Part shown: positions 1 through 10,600 of the stretch, piece after piece | How the letters are laid out: the number at the start of each line of letters is the position of its first letter | Numbering within the stretch: position 1 is the stretch's first letter | Source: Brasenia schreberi | Lineage: Eukaryota > Streptophyta > Magnoliopsida > Nymphaeales > Cabombaceae | Length of the DNA: 64,000 bases | Direction of reading: 5' to 3' | NCBI GenBank assembly: GCA_036023115.1 | Contig: JAYKKT010000056.1 | Coordinates: forward strand, 2,374,001 to 2,438,000 | Translations under genes and position numbers: made by a program | Notes under the pieces: model-generated | The model's database searches: none | What the model saw: only the letters and a program-made list of their open reading frames with translations | Told to the model about the DNA's origin: nothing

Positions 1-881
1 CTTTATTGATTTTGTTTATTTTACAAGGTTTAGTATATTGTTTGCTTTTGGCTTTCTGTAGATCTTTGGTTTTGGTTGGTGTAGGTACGTTAATGTTTGT
101 TGCATATTATGTATTTATGCATATAGCTTTATAGTTTCTTCTAACACAAATTGTAAAACCGAGGTGCTGTTGGTCCTAGCTAGCTATCGTTACATAGAAA
201 CTTTACTTCTCGGTGTGTCCAACGATGTTAAGAGGTCTATACCCTAGTTCGCAAAACTTGAATTTTTCATATTGCGGCATGTTGGACTATGTATTTCAGA
301 CGTTCAGTAAAACTCAAAATTCAAACCTCTTTTGTTATTTTGCCACGAGTTTGAATAAAATTATAAAATACCATCCAAGCCAACCCAATGATAAAAACTA
401 ATAAAGGTCATGCCTTTTCTCTAATTCCTCTCTCTCCATCGAGCACCCACGAGGACCTCTCTGACGTGCCCCTACACATTTATTCCCTGCTTATTTATTA
501 GTATGAGTTTAAGTTGGGAGAGCTATTCTTGTCTTCAACTATCTAAACCAGTGAAGTGCACACAAACTGAAACCAAAGACGAAAATATTTCTTCTCTTCA
601 ACTACTTAGAATAAGAAGCTGGACATCACGGGTTTGGTCAAATGCCCAAAAGAGAGGTGATCTCTCATTGACATGAGCATCATACTAATTATGGATTTTT
701 AATATACTTTACGTGGGAAAAGTTCATATTAGTACTCTAATTTACCGAAAATTTACTTTGATACCCTATGAATTTCTAAATTTCAAAAACTCCTACTGAA
801 GTTGTCAACATGACCTCTAACATCACAGAGGGAGAGTGTTGGCTGGGTACGGTTGCTAACATAGTAGTGGCATAGTGTGCG
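1..881. other. Gene-free stretch, nothing recognised
   Basis: AT-rich sequence with stops in all frames. Short open frames here (for example at 213-401) have no recognisable protein character. I see no RNA gene and no repeat with clear ends. Confidence 0.6.
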
Positions 882-885
882 TGTG

Positions 886-932
<47 letters not shown>
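882..932. repeat. Compound (TA)n/(TG)n microsatellite
   Basis: A run of alternating TA is followed directly by a run of alternating TG, about 50 bases in all. The minus-strand open frame across it (783-980, with a run of Thr-His) is a product of the repeat. Confidence 0.95.
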
Positions 933-934
<2 letters not shown>

Positions 935-1244
935 CATGAGTGCTGATGTGGCATGTTTGATGTAGCATTGACATTAACATAAGTATTGATGTGGCTTTGT
1001 GGTAAATCTTTAGTTTAGTATTTTATGATATCATGAAAAGCCACCTTAATACCTTATGTGATGCAAACCACTAGGTACCGTTAAAGACTCTAAGTATGAA
1101 AATTATAAGATACTCAGAAATAGTAACTCGCCACACTCTAGTGAGATGTTGGAATGATAAGAGTACACTCGCCACACTCTAGGAAACCCTCAATGATAAG
1201 TGTTACCAAATCCTATGCAACTCGAATGAGAGCAAAAACCAGTT

Positions 1245-1606
1245 GTATATTTCTTTCAATGGACCCTTTTTATGCTCAAGACAACCCCTTGAGCTATGGT
1301 TACTGCACCAAATAAACTTAAATACAAAATTAATAACATGGGAAAACAAAACAACAGACTGAGTATCACCCAAGGCTGAGTAATGAGGTTAGGCGCCTTT
1401 CAAAGATGATTGTTAAGGAGATATGGCTGTATATTTCTTTCAATGGACCCTATTTATGCTTAAGATAACCCCTTGAGCTAGGTTACTGCACCAAATAGAC
1501 TTAAATGCAAAATAAATAACATTGGGAAACAAAACAACAACTGGGTATCACCCAAGGCTGAGTAATGAGGTTAGGTGCCTTTCAAGGATGATTGCTGAGG
1601 AGATAT
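1245..1606. repeat. Tandem duplication, about 184 bp x 2
   Basis: Two direct copies lie side by side. Copy 1 starts at 1245 and copy 2 at 1429, both opening with GTATATTTCTTTCAATGGA. They share the later phrases 'ccccttgagcta', 'ggttactgcacc' and 'gtatcacccaaggctgagta'. Differences are scattered substitutions and small indels, so the duplication is not recent. No coding content is recognised. Confidence 0.85.
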
Positions 1607-1642
1607 GTTTCTAATGAAAACAATCATTGGACTGTTGATGTT

Positions 1643-1924
1643 CTATGTGTAATAATTTTGAATATCAAATCTATCTTTCCATAACATTAGAATCTTTCCT
1701 ACTTGCTCACCAATACTTTCTTGAATAGTATGAAATCTATCTTCTATGTATATCAAACGTAGAATTGGCTTGAAGGTGGAGAGTGCTAATTCCATAAGCA
1801 AATCAAACATGGAAGCATAGTTTCGAGTAAAAGACTCATGTGTAAACAAAACGTGGAATGATAACTCCAACAAACCATGGTCTCCAATAAGTTCTCCTAC
1901 CAAAGGCTTGATACGTTGAATCAA
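1643..1924 (-). other. 93-codon open frame, unrecognised; possible exon remnant
   Basis: This uninterrupted minus-strand frame has a balanced, helix-rich composition (segments such as LVGELIGDHGLLELSF and YIEDRFHTIQESIGEQ). That is unlike the low-complexity frames around it. I do not recognise a family. It lies just beyond the 184-bp duplication and has no neighbouring exon that I can identify. It may be an exon of a decayed gene, a captured fragment or chance. Confidence 0.3.
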
Positions 1925-2396
1925 ACACTGGCACTAGACATGATCTCTTAAAGGACTTGTATGCAAGTTAGATATTATTAATCTTTAGGATTGAGACGCG
2001 GACACCCCGTTTTTGTCACTTTCCCAAAATACCATTGATTATTTTCAGTAATCACGAAAATGCCCCTCAACCAAAAAATGGGCATTCTCCCTCCTCCTGC
2101 ACGAGCCTCTTTTTGGCCATTCTTTGGTTCATTTTTTACTCCCAAACTCATTCCATCCACCTATTACTGAACCAAAATTCGTCAAAAAATGAAAAAAAGA
2201 ATAAAAAAAGAAAAAGAGAACAAAAAAATGAAGAAGCCATTCAAAGGAGATTCATCGATTTATGTTGTTGATTTGGTTTTGGTTTTTGTTTAGTTGTTTA
2301 GATTAATTTTTTACTCACTTCTCAATCATAATTGAAAATAAAAAACTAGCGCATTCTATGGAAGAGATATGCTTGACACAGGTTTTCATATAATGC
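1925..2396. other. Gene-free stretch
   Basis: AT-rich sequence with an A-rich tract near 2185-2235. Nothing recognisable as a gene or bounded element was seen. Confidence 0.5.
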
Positions 2397-3440
2397 TGGT
2401 GGGTTCTATTTCTACACTCAACACAATGAGATGAAGGGTCTTTGCTTGGTACGAGCTGTCGAAAATGGGGCTACAAAGAAGGCCCAGTGAACTTAACCTA
2501 AAAGTCTCGGAGAAGTTCCAAGCACAAGGATAAGAGAGATTAAGAAAATAGAAAGGAATAAAGACAGACACCACAAACCAACATAAATGAATGGAAGCTT
2601 AAAAGCATATTACCAAAAACCCTATCAAACAACTTCTCTTTGATAATTCAATGAAAAATTTTCTTCCGAAAGAAAATAGCATTTTATAAGATCCAAAAAA
2701 TGATGATTTATTTATTCACCGAACGGATGGACGATCTTCTCGAGGGGTATATATATATATATAGAGAGACCAGTACACTACTGTCGTCGAAAAGGAGAGG
2801 CATTAGAAAAGCGTTTGCTGTCGATGATCACACCCCACTACGTACTCACCAAGGAGGAGAAGGAAGGAGAAAGTGGGTTGGGGAACCCCAAATCCTCCGT
2901 TCTCTGCAACCAATTCTAAATGTGAACTGAATCATTTGGATTTGGATATGATACGAGATTCATATATATTTCTACCATATCTTAGGAGGCGCTAATGTGT
3001 TTCGGATTGTTGTTTTACTGTTCATATCATTTCATATCAAAATAGGTCAACACAAAGTGGACAAGAACATGAACCTTTTAGTCATGTTAAAGTCTTTTAG
3101 TCATGTAAAAGTCCTGCCAACTCAAACTCAACTCGATTTTCATTTGAGTTCCTTCGTGTTGACATGAGCACTAATTTTTCAGATTGTGTTCGTGTTGCAT
3201 ATTGTATCCACTTTTGAGTGCCAACCCAAGAAGATTAAGGGCATCACTATCTGCACACCCTTTTTACTATCCACACTTCAATTTTCATCAATGTTCAAAA
3301 TATGCTCTCTATATATACTCTTTTCTCTCCCATTTCATCCCAACATTTCTCTCTCTTTCACCCAATCTCTCCTATGCCATCTAATTCCAACAAAGGTCCA
3401 CTAATTGGATCTCTTTGCTTAGACAATGGAGGTTTCACTT
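2397..3440 (+). repeat. Left arm of a long inverted repeat
   Basis: This segment is the diverged reverse complement of 3808-4807. Matching landmarks in order from the outside: the 'gggttc.atttctacac' outer edge; 'gagctgtcgaaaatggggct'; the 'attcaccgaa.ggatgga' block; 'aaagtgggttgggga'; 'aggttcatgttc' (reversed here); and the inner edge 'atggaggtttcact'. The arm contains a short (TA)n run near 2748. Open frames in the two arms are mirror images of each other (2386-2574 minus and 4628-4837 plus), which shows they are not independent genes. Confidence 0.85.
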
Positions 3441-3807
3441 AACAACTCAATGCATATTCTTATGAATCTTATTGAAAAACAAGATAGAACAAAGAAGAAA
3501 AAAGAAAAATAAAAAACAAGAAAAATAAAACTAAAAACAAAATCAATAAGAAGAAGAGACATGGCTCAATAATACGAAAACAACAACTATAAGAATTAAG
3601 AAAGAAAAAGAGAATCAAGAAACATATAAAAAAATAAAAAAACTTAGGCGTCTCGAATCCAATGTTAGTCATGAATCACTCGATTTGCAAGGATCCATGT
3701 GATCTTGCTTTTCTCCAGCTAATGCTTGATGGAGGCTTTTGTTCCACTTTCTTATCGGCCATAAGTTTATTTTTTATAGTTAATGGCTCTTTATTGTTGA
3801 TTAAGCT
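3441..3807. repeat. Spacer (loop) of the long inverted repeat
   Basis: About 367 bases between the arms, A-rich on + around 3470-3640. The minus-strand open frame over this tract is Phe/Leu-rich only because of the composition. No gene was seen. Confidence 0.6.
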
Positions 3808-4807
3808 AGTGAAACCTCCATTATCGAAGCAAAGAGATCTGATTAGATGGACCTTTGCTGGAATTAGGTGGGAGAGGAGAGATTGGGTGAGAGAAGAGAG
3901 AGAAATGTTGCGATGAAATAAGAGAGGAAAGAGTATTTATATGGAAGGTATTTTGGGTATTTATGAAAATTGGAGTGTGTGGATAGTAAAAGGGGTATGC
4001 TGATGCTCTTAATCTTCTTGGGTTGGCACTCAAAACTGGATACAAGATGCAACACAAACACAATCATGCTCATGTAAACCCAAGGGAAATCGAGTTGGGT
4101 TTGAGTTGGCAGGACTTTAACGACTAAAAGGTTCATGTTCTTCTCCACTTTGTGTTAACCTATTTTGACATAATATGAAATGATGCGAATAGTAAAGTAA
4201 CAATTCGAAACACATTAGTTTCTCTCTAGATATGATAGCAATAGGTATGTATCCCCCATCATATCCAGATTCGAATGATTCAGTTCACATTTAGAATTGG
4301 CTAGAGAGGACGAAGGATTTGGAGTTCCCCAACCCACTTTCTCTTTCCTTCTCATGCTTGGTAAGTTCGTAGTGGGACATCATCCATAACAAACGCTTTT
4401 TCGATGCCTCTCTTAATCGGCGACAGTAGTGGACAAGTCTCTCTCTCTATACCCTAAAAGTTGAAGTTGATTCTACGATAAGATTGTCCATCCATTCGGT
4501 GAATAAATAAATCGTCATTTTTGGGATCTTACTAATGCCATCTGAAAAATTCATTGAATTTTCAAAGAGAAGCTGCTTGATAGGGTTTTCGGTAATGTGG
4601 ATTTAAGTTGCATTTATTTATTTTGGTTTGTGGTATATGTCTTTATTCCTTTCCTATTTTCTTCGTCTCTCTCATCCTTCTGCTTGGGCCTTCTCCAAGA
4701 CTTTTAGGTTCTGTTCACTGGACCTTGTCTGTAGCCCCATTTTCGACAGCTCACACCAAGCCAACACTCTTTATCTCGTGTTGGGTGTAGAAATCGAACC
4801 CACAGGC
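3808..4807 (-). repeat. Right arm of a long inverted repeat
   Basis: Reverse complement of 2397-3440 with many substitutions and indels. A transcript across both arms could fold into a hairpin with a stem of about 1 kb. The arm ends roughly 220 bases before the first recognisable ESP1-like exon. I found no clear target duplication at the outer edges, so the origin (foldback transposon or local inverted duplication) is open. Confidence 0.85.
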
Positions 4808-5024
4808 ATCGTGGACATAAAGAAAATTGATCACTAGATTTCGTGTCTTTTTTCTGTTAAACTTCATCGAACGAATTGTTGATAGACCCGATTCACGTTG
4901 TGCTTCTCCACATATTTTTGCAAGCTCTCTTTTACTTAAAACATACGTGTGATTCTTGGCGGATTTTTGTTTGTTAGTTTCTTCTAAATCTAACTAGTTC
5001 TTTGTTGCTTCATCTTGCGTGCAG

Positions 5025-5178
5025 CTTTAAGTTGGATTAATTCATCGACACCGTTATTTCTGGCAATGTTGGGTTGACCTTCAATAGCTCAAACAAACAA
5101 AATTCTGGTGATAGTTTTACGGCTCATCTTGCTGGCATGTCTAAGAACCAACTATACGATGTGATGTCCCAGATGAAG
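5025..5178 (+). pseudogene. ESP1-like exon 1 (hinge, first half)
   Basis: A pyrimidine-rich tract ending in GCAG (5021-5024) is a plausible acceptor. The family frame runs from 5026 and ends AAG|GTTGAA at 5178/5179. The hinge residues LAGMSKNQLYDVMSQMK are encoded at the 3' end. A TAA at 5038-5040 interrupts the frame, and the only in-frame ATG codons are inside the hinge itself. Confidence 0.8.
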
Positions 5179-5271
5179 GTTGAAACATTTTTCAGCGTAA
5201 ATAGCATGATGATTAAAATATGTAGGGTGTGGAGCTAAAACTTATCCTTCACTCACATTTTGATTGAACAG

Positions 5272-5334
5272 AACCCATCTCAGGCTCAACAAATTTTAGT
5301 GGCAAATCCTTCACTCACAAAAGCTTTATTCCAG
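5272..5334 (+). pseudogene. ESP1-like exon 2 (hinge, second half)
   Basis: Twenty-one codons read NPSQAQQILVANPSLTKALFQ, ending CAG|GTATTG. In the family the hinge runs MSQMK-x-LIEQN without a gap. The codons for LIEQ are present at 5260-5271, but no AG lies in front of them and a TAA in the same frame sits at 5236. The usable acceptor is therefore the CAG at 5269-5271, which drops about five residues. Confidence 0.8.
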
Positions 5335-5405
5335 GTATTGCTTTATGTCCATTTTCCATAAATAGCGACCCAGTGCCACAAAGGGAACCAGTACATGTTT
5401 ATTCT

Positions 5406-5435
5406 ACTGCATCCTACTCTATGGTAGGATGCAGT
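5406..5435. repeat. Perfect 12-bp hairpin in intron 2
   Basis: ACTGCATCCTAC (5406-5417) and its exact reverse complement (5424-5435) flank a 6-base loop, followed by a T-run. It resembles a bacterial terminator only by chance; in a plant intron it has no known role. Confidence 0.8.
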
Positions 5436-6883
5436 TTTTTTCTTGCATTTCACCAAGAATATATCCAGAAGTAGGAAAAAAGCTTGTAAGAATAGAAAAA
5501 TAAGAAAAGTAGTACATAAGGACAACATGTAAGCATCAAATATATTATAGTACCACTTTATTAAATAGATAATATACATGCTGTAAAGTAGTGACCAAAA
5601 TAGAATGAAACACTAAACAAGCAAACAATATCTAGATCTCCAAATATCTAATTAATAGTAGGATTAGTTTATGCTTCTTGCAACATTGTGCAGCTCAACC
5701 CAGTGTTGTTGTACCATATCGTATCTTGTATCATTTTTCTCTACGAGATAGGTGTATTGTATCGTAAATTAAAAATTATTTTAAAAATAAAAAAATAGAA
5801 AACATCAAGAAAAATCTAAAACAATTCTAAATAATTCCTATAAATCAAAATTTGGGTCAAAATTCATCGATTAAACCTTAATTAAAATTATAAACACAAC
5901 TTCATCATTGAACAAGTAGCAAATATTCTTTTAAATTATAACTTTTATAATAGAAAAAGAAGAATCACATATTATAATCAGGATCATAAACTAAATAATC
6001 TTTTTCTTCTTTTCTCCTTTTAAGATCACCACCTTCATTAACAAAATCATTGTCATCATCTCCCTTCTGATATTGTTGCGCTCCTTTCAGATTGATCTAC
6101 TGAATGTCTTCTTTAGTTAGGAGTGCAATTGTATCATCTTTTATAATCTACTCCTCGAATATATCAAAATTATCAAAGGTTATTGATCAAATTGATTTTC
6201 ATGAAGATAACTTTTTTATTGCCAACAAGAATGATAAGTAAATAAAAATTAAAACTAAAAGATAAAGAATAAAAACATAAACCTAAACATTAAATTGAAT
6301 ACTTAATTAATAACTATTCCATTAATTACCTCTCTTATAGCCGTTTGTTGTATCGTATAAATACTAGATCTTATGCTCTAACCTGTTGGGTTTTTTTGTA
6401 TGGATGTATTAAAAAACACTCCAATTTCTTTCGCAACTAGTTACACTACATGTTTGGCTTATAACTCTTCTTGCAAAATCTCTTAGGTTTGAGCAATCAC
6501 TTCCAAACCTACTTTAATATATCCATACATGTAGAAATTCCACGTATGTTTTAAGACAAATATAAAGATCTATCATAACTTTAATACATCCATACTAATA
6601 TTTGTCTTTTATGGTAGAAAAAGACAAATATAAAGATCTATTCTACCATAAATATAAGATTTAAGACACTTAAAAGATAAATAATTCATATGTTTACTTG
6701 GGTGCATATTAATACGGTTTGCCAATAGCTACAAGTAAGCCCATCAAGTAAAGAGAATTATCATAGATATCTATCTTTCGTACTCTTCTCTCCTCATGGA
6801 CTAATCTATCTATACAATCAATGATATACCTCTATTGATCTCATTGTCCCTTTTAAATATTGTAGAGTACATAAATGTTGAAT

Positions 6884-7126
6884 TTAGGTAGTAAGTTGAT
6901 GCATGAATAGGTTGATGTAATTGTTAACTCCATCTATGACTTCATAAAGGTTGTCGATAGATGACTTTTCTTCACTGTTGGCTAATCTCAAAACCTTTAT
7001 CAAAGAGCATGTGATCTTTAATAACCTAATATAGGAATTCCTAAATGTATCCGTGAAGACCATTTTTGAAATCTTATTCAGTTTTTGGTTCCTCCTATTT
7101 GAGAAAAATTTATAAATTGTTGTCAC
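6884..7126 (-). pseudogene. hAT transposase fragment (DUF659-type)
   Basis: The open stretch includes FRNSYIRLLKITCSLIKVLR and YEVIDGVNNYINLF. In the hAT family this corresponds to the segment ending 'LVxVLRLVDGExKPAMGYIYEAMDRAK'. It is one readable piece of the transposase of the element at 5701-8861, with stops and frameshifts on both sides. Confidence 0.75.
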
Positions 7127-8129
7127 TCATCTAAAGCACACACTTTCTTTAAAGCTTGTTTTTGTTTTACAATGCTTTGAAGAGACAAAAAATTTGTTGC
7201 AAATCAAATAACATCAGTACGAAAGAGCTCTGTATCATCAGTATATCTCCTTATCATACATAATATAAATACATGGTTATAAATAAATTTGGTGATATCT
7301 TGACAACATTCAGTTGTTGCCTATACCTCCATCTCTCCAATATCCTCAAGAATGAGGTCGATACAATGGGTTGCACATGGTGTCCAATAAAAAATGCATA
7401 ACTCTCAGCCAACTCCTTTGAAGTTAGCTGCATTATCTGCAATTAATTAGACTACCTTTTCACGCCCAACCTCTAATATCACTTTATCAAATTCTTGCTT
7501 TGGAACTTTTGTAGTATGACACTTCTTTGGTATGTCTAGTGATCTAAAAAATATAAGCCCTTTAGGACAATAGACAAAAAAGTTCATTAAAGTCCTTTCT
7601 CAGCTTTCTGTCCATGCATCTATCATGAGTTGAACAATACTCTTGTACTTCAAAAATGATCTTATCCAATAATTTTCCTCTCAACTTATTATAAGAGGGC
7701 ATCTTATATCTTGAGTCAATGTTAGCAACGACATCCGTCATTGCTTAAAAATTAAATGAATTCATCACGTTAAAGGGAATACATGAATTATAAAATCGTC
7801 TTTCCAAACAACACACACAATTGCTCTGAAGCCATAGCAACATGAATTCATGTTTAACCAGTAGTAGGAGAGAAAATGAATAGATGTCATAACGAGATGA
7901 TTTTCCCATTTGCATCATCTTCTAAAACCCTCCTTTTCTTTGTCGGTTGAGAACTATTATTATTAATCTCTGTCCTAGCATAAAAAATAATGTTATCGTC
8001 ATCACCAACATCTTCTAACTCTTCCTCAAACATTCTTGTATCTTTTTTTCTTGTCTTTTCTCAACCACACTCTCAATCATTTGTAAACATTGTCATTTAA
8101 TGGTTTCTGACATTCTCTTAACTCTGCTT

Positions 8130-8183
8130 GGACAAGGAGCAACCTCTTTTCTAGTTCCTTCTAAGTGATGTTTCAATCTAAAA
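8130..8183 (-). pseudogene. BED zinc-finger fragment of hAT transposase
   Basis: The minus strand reads LKHHLEGTRKEVAPCPS, the His/Cys second half of the BED finger typical of this hAT group (RLKxHLAGTxGNVAPC). The upstream Cys pair is disturbed by a stop. The fragment lies near the 5' end of the transposase, as expected. Confidence 0.8.
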
Positions 8184-8869
8184 ACTCAATCACTCATAAC
8201 TTTCTCACATAAATTACATGTGATTTTCAATTTGCTTCTCCCAACTGAAGACTCCACTATCATGTTGGATCTTTAGACTGGGATTGAAAATGAGAATCTT
8301 CTTCATGATATCTCAATTTATCTTCTTAAATCTTAATAAACCTAAAAATAGAAGCACTTCATAAATTGTCACAAATTCATTCACTTCATAAACCACCAAA
8401 AACATTTACTCACTCAATATATTGCCACAAATTCATCAAAAACATATTCACTCACTTCATATATTATCATTCAAAAAAAGATGAATAACATAAGTACATA
8501 GAAAATAAATGTAGAAAAAACAAAAAATAATATACTAAAAGAAAACAACGAGTGCCACTGCACTACCGTTGCTATCACCGTCACAGTGGTGGTTCTGTCG
8601 AGGTTGGACCACTGGAGATTTTCTCTCTAACCATATAACACTCAATAGAAAACCCAAACAAGCAAAAATTGTAGTGAGAGTTCGGCCCTACAAGTATTTT
8701 TATAAATAAGGGCATATCGCACGTATCATATGATACGTGCAATACGGTCATGTATCGTGCAATACGAGGTGATAAATTCTCATAGGGTGATACACTTCTT
8801 ATATTGTACACGATACAATACATTCCGTATCATATTATACGGGGCGATACGCATAACACTGGCTCAACC

Positions 8870-9079
8870 AAATAATGCTGGATCAAAAAAGTCATTGTGG
8901 TCATCTTGGTTGATGGGAACCTTTTAATTTTGTGGAATGTGTTGTGTGCCAAAATGAAAATCTCGAAGGCAGAGAGATCTCGTTATTGTGAGTGGGTCAG
9001 GTGTGGGGCATTCTAGAGGATGCTAACCTTCGTCAGGGAGAGGATTAAGCAAGCTGGAGACCTCTATGGGAATCCACCT
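8870..9079. other. Intron sequence, nothing recognised
   Basis: Sequence directly downstream of the hAT target duplication, continuous with 5641-5692 before the insertion. No gene was seen. Confidence 0.5.
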
Positions 9080-9260
9080 TAAGTATCCCAGCAAGGACTG
9101 GACACAATTGAAGAACTAGCATCCTTTTGAAGCACTTTTTGAGCTTTCTCATCTCTCCTTGATCTTTCTCGAGAGTTGGCCAAGCTTTGAGTCGGAATCA
9201 GGTTGAGAACTCGGGAAACTCTCGAGTTTGAATCACCTCGGAATGGAATATGCATCGAGT
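9080..9260 (+). repeat. Diverged repeat, inverted partner at 17290-17480
   Basis: The run 'aaggactgga..aattg', 'gaagcactt..gagc', 'tttctcgag', 'gttgagaactcgg' resembles, in order, the reverse complement of 17290-17480. Identity is moderate. Ends and family are unknown. Both copies lie in intron 2 of the ESP1-like gene. Confidence 0.4.
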
Positions 9261-10600
9261 CGTGGGAAGCTTGGTACAGCTGCTGTATTTTAGTTGTATC
9301 TCCCTTGATACAGTTCCAGTTGATACGATTCTTGGTACACTTGATAGACACGGAGGGCTATTCATCAAACAAAAAATTGGCCAATTCTGATAAGAATTGG
9401 ATGAGTTATGCCTTGTTTTGAGAAGATATGCTCGGTTAGTTGAGACCTCAGTACCTTTGATAGGGTTAAGCTATTCTTATTTTAGTCATCCAAACTTGGA
9501 TTCAAGCAATACTTGATTTTTTGGAAAATAGATAAGACACGCTTCCAGCTCGTTTAAGAATTAGGAAAATTGACCTTGAAATGGATTTTTGGTGAATATC
9601 AAAACTTAGGGTTGATTATGCTAGGTTGACAGATGTGGGTTTAATTATTCGACAAGATGCAGGGATACTAAACTCACGAAGGGAAAAAGGATGAAAAGAA
9701 GATTTTTATTGACCATCAAGAAAAGGATAACAACTATGAACTACAACTAGGAGAGAGAAAAAACAAAGAGCAAAGCAAACAAAATAGAAAAATTGATGAC
9801 GTGCATATAATAATCGCTGATCATCACTTCCTTTTACAGCCGAGGGTGGGTCTACTTCCAGATTATTCTTCATTTCTCTAGACGGCTTCTCATTTTCTTC
9901 AATTCCTAGACAGTGGGTCATGACTCCCATCCTTAGTTTTAGAAAGTGATTTTTCAAATTTGTTAATGAGTCGTTATTTTCACCTTAGTGGCTAAGGTGA
10001 TAACAACTCATTACTCATCGGTTTGCATAGTGCCTTCATGGGTTTCTTACATGTGCCGATATTGGGAAGTGGGCATTCACATGCAATTTTTGGCGTTAAC
10101 AAAATGTCATTATTCTCTCTCAACAAAATCATTGCCTTCTTGATGAGCTTAAATTAGATATGCTTCTAGCTAGTTCCTACTTTTATCTTCCTTGAGGATT
10201 TGATACTCTTCTTCAACCATTTATCTAATGTTGAGTCACCCAAAGCCAATTGAGTGATAGTGGACCATTCTTTGCCTTTTACGCTCCTTGTATAATAAAG
10301 AGTTAGGATATATGATAGTTATAAAGAAGTTCTATGTAGTTATGTATCCTAAGTTTATGATTGTGGTTCTAACTTTGTCATGATTTCGTGTTGTATACAA
10401 TAAGGATCAGATCACAAAGTTGTGAGTGTTCTAATCTGGCCTTTTTTTACATGGATGCATTAAGGAGCCCCAATTTCGTTAATGTTCAGTATAGCTGCAA
10501 GTTTGGACATGGTGCATGCAAAGTAAATCTTGGTTGGCTTTTGCATCAAACCATGCCTTCATTTAAACAACAAATAAAGTGAAAAGCTAAACCATTAGTA
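9261..10600. other. Intron sequence, nothing recognised
   Basis: The short open frames here (9706-9957 minus, 10388-10582 plus) show no family character. The only structure I can name is the palindrome at 9965-10012. Confidence 0.5.
9965..10012. repeat. Imperfect palindrome
   Basis: CACCTTAG and CTAAGGTG flank a 3-base centre. The pairing extends outward through 'aatgag.cgttatttt' and 'ataacaactcatt' with a few mismatches. It could be the scar or core of a small inverted-repeat element. Confidence 0.6.

Larger units (their letters stand above)
5701..8861 (-). mobile_element. hAT DNA transposon with 8-bp target duplication
   Basis: The ends are inverted: both termini, read inward, begin CAGTGTT and continue with related GTATC/GTATTGTATC-rich sequence. 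The 8 bases GCTCAACC occur exactly at 5693-5700 and again at 8862-8869, the 8-bp duplication expected for hAT. On minus, a BED-type zinc-finger segment (RLKHHLEGTRKEVAPCPS, about 8130-8183) is followed by a DUF659-type transposase segment (6884-7126, with LIKVLRLANSEEKSSIDNLYE). The reading frame is broken by many stops, so the element is no longer autonomous. It sits in the 12.6-kb intron of the ESP1-like gene. Confidence 0.92.

Noticed and set aside
783..980. Thr-His repeat frame
   Set aside because: Produced by the (TG)n/(TA)n microsatellite.
3469..3672. Phe/Leu-rich hydrophobic frame resembling a membrane protein
   Set aside because: Antisense of an A-rich tract in the loop of the inverted repeat.
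4608..4837. Frames repeated in mirror image at 2386-2574
   Set aside because: Both come from the arms of the inverted repeat; no family resemblance, and frames are not conserved between arms.
5406..5446. Terminator-like hairpin with T-run
   Set aside because: Bacterial-style terminators have no meaning in a plant nuclear intron.
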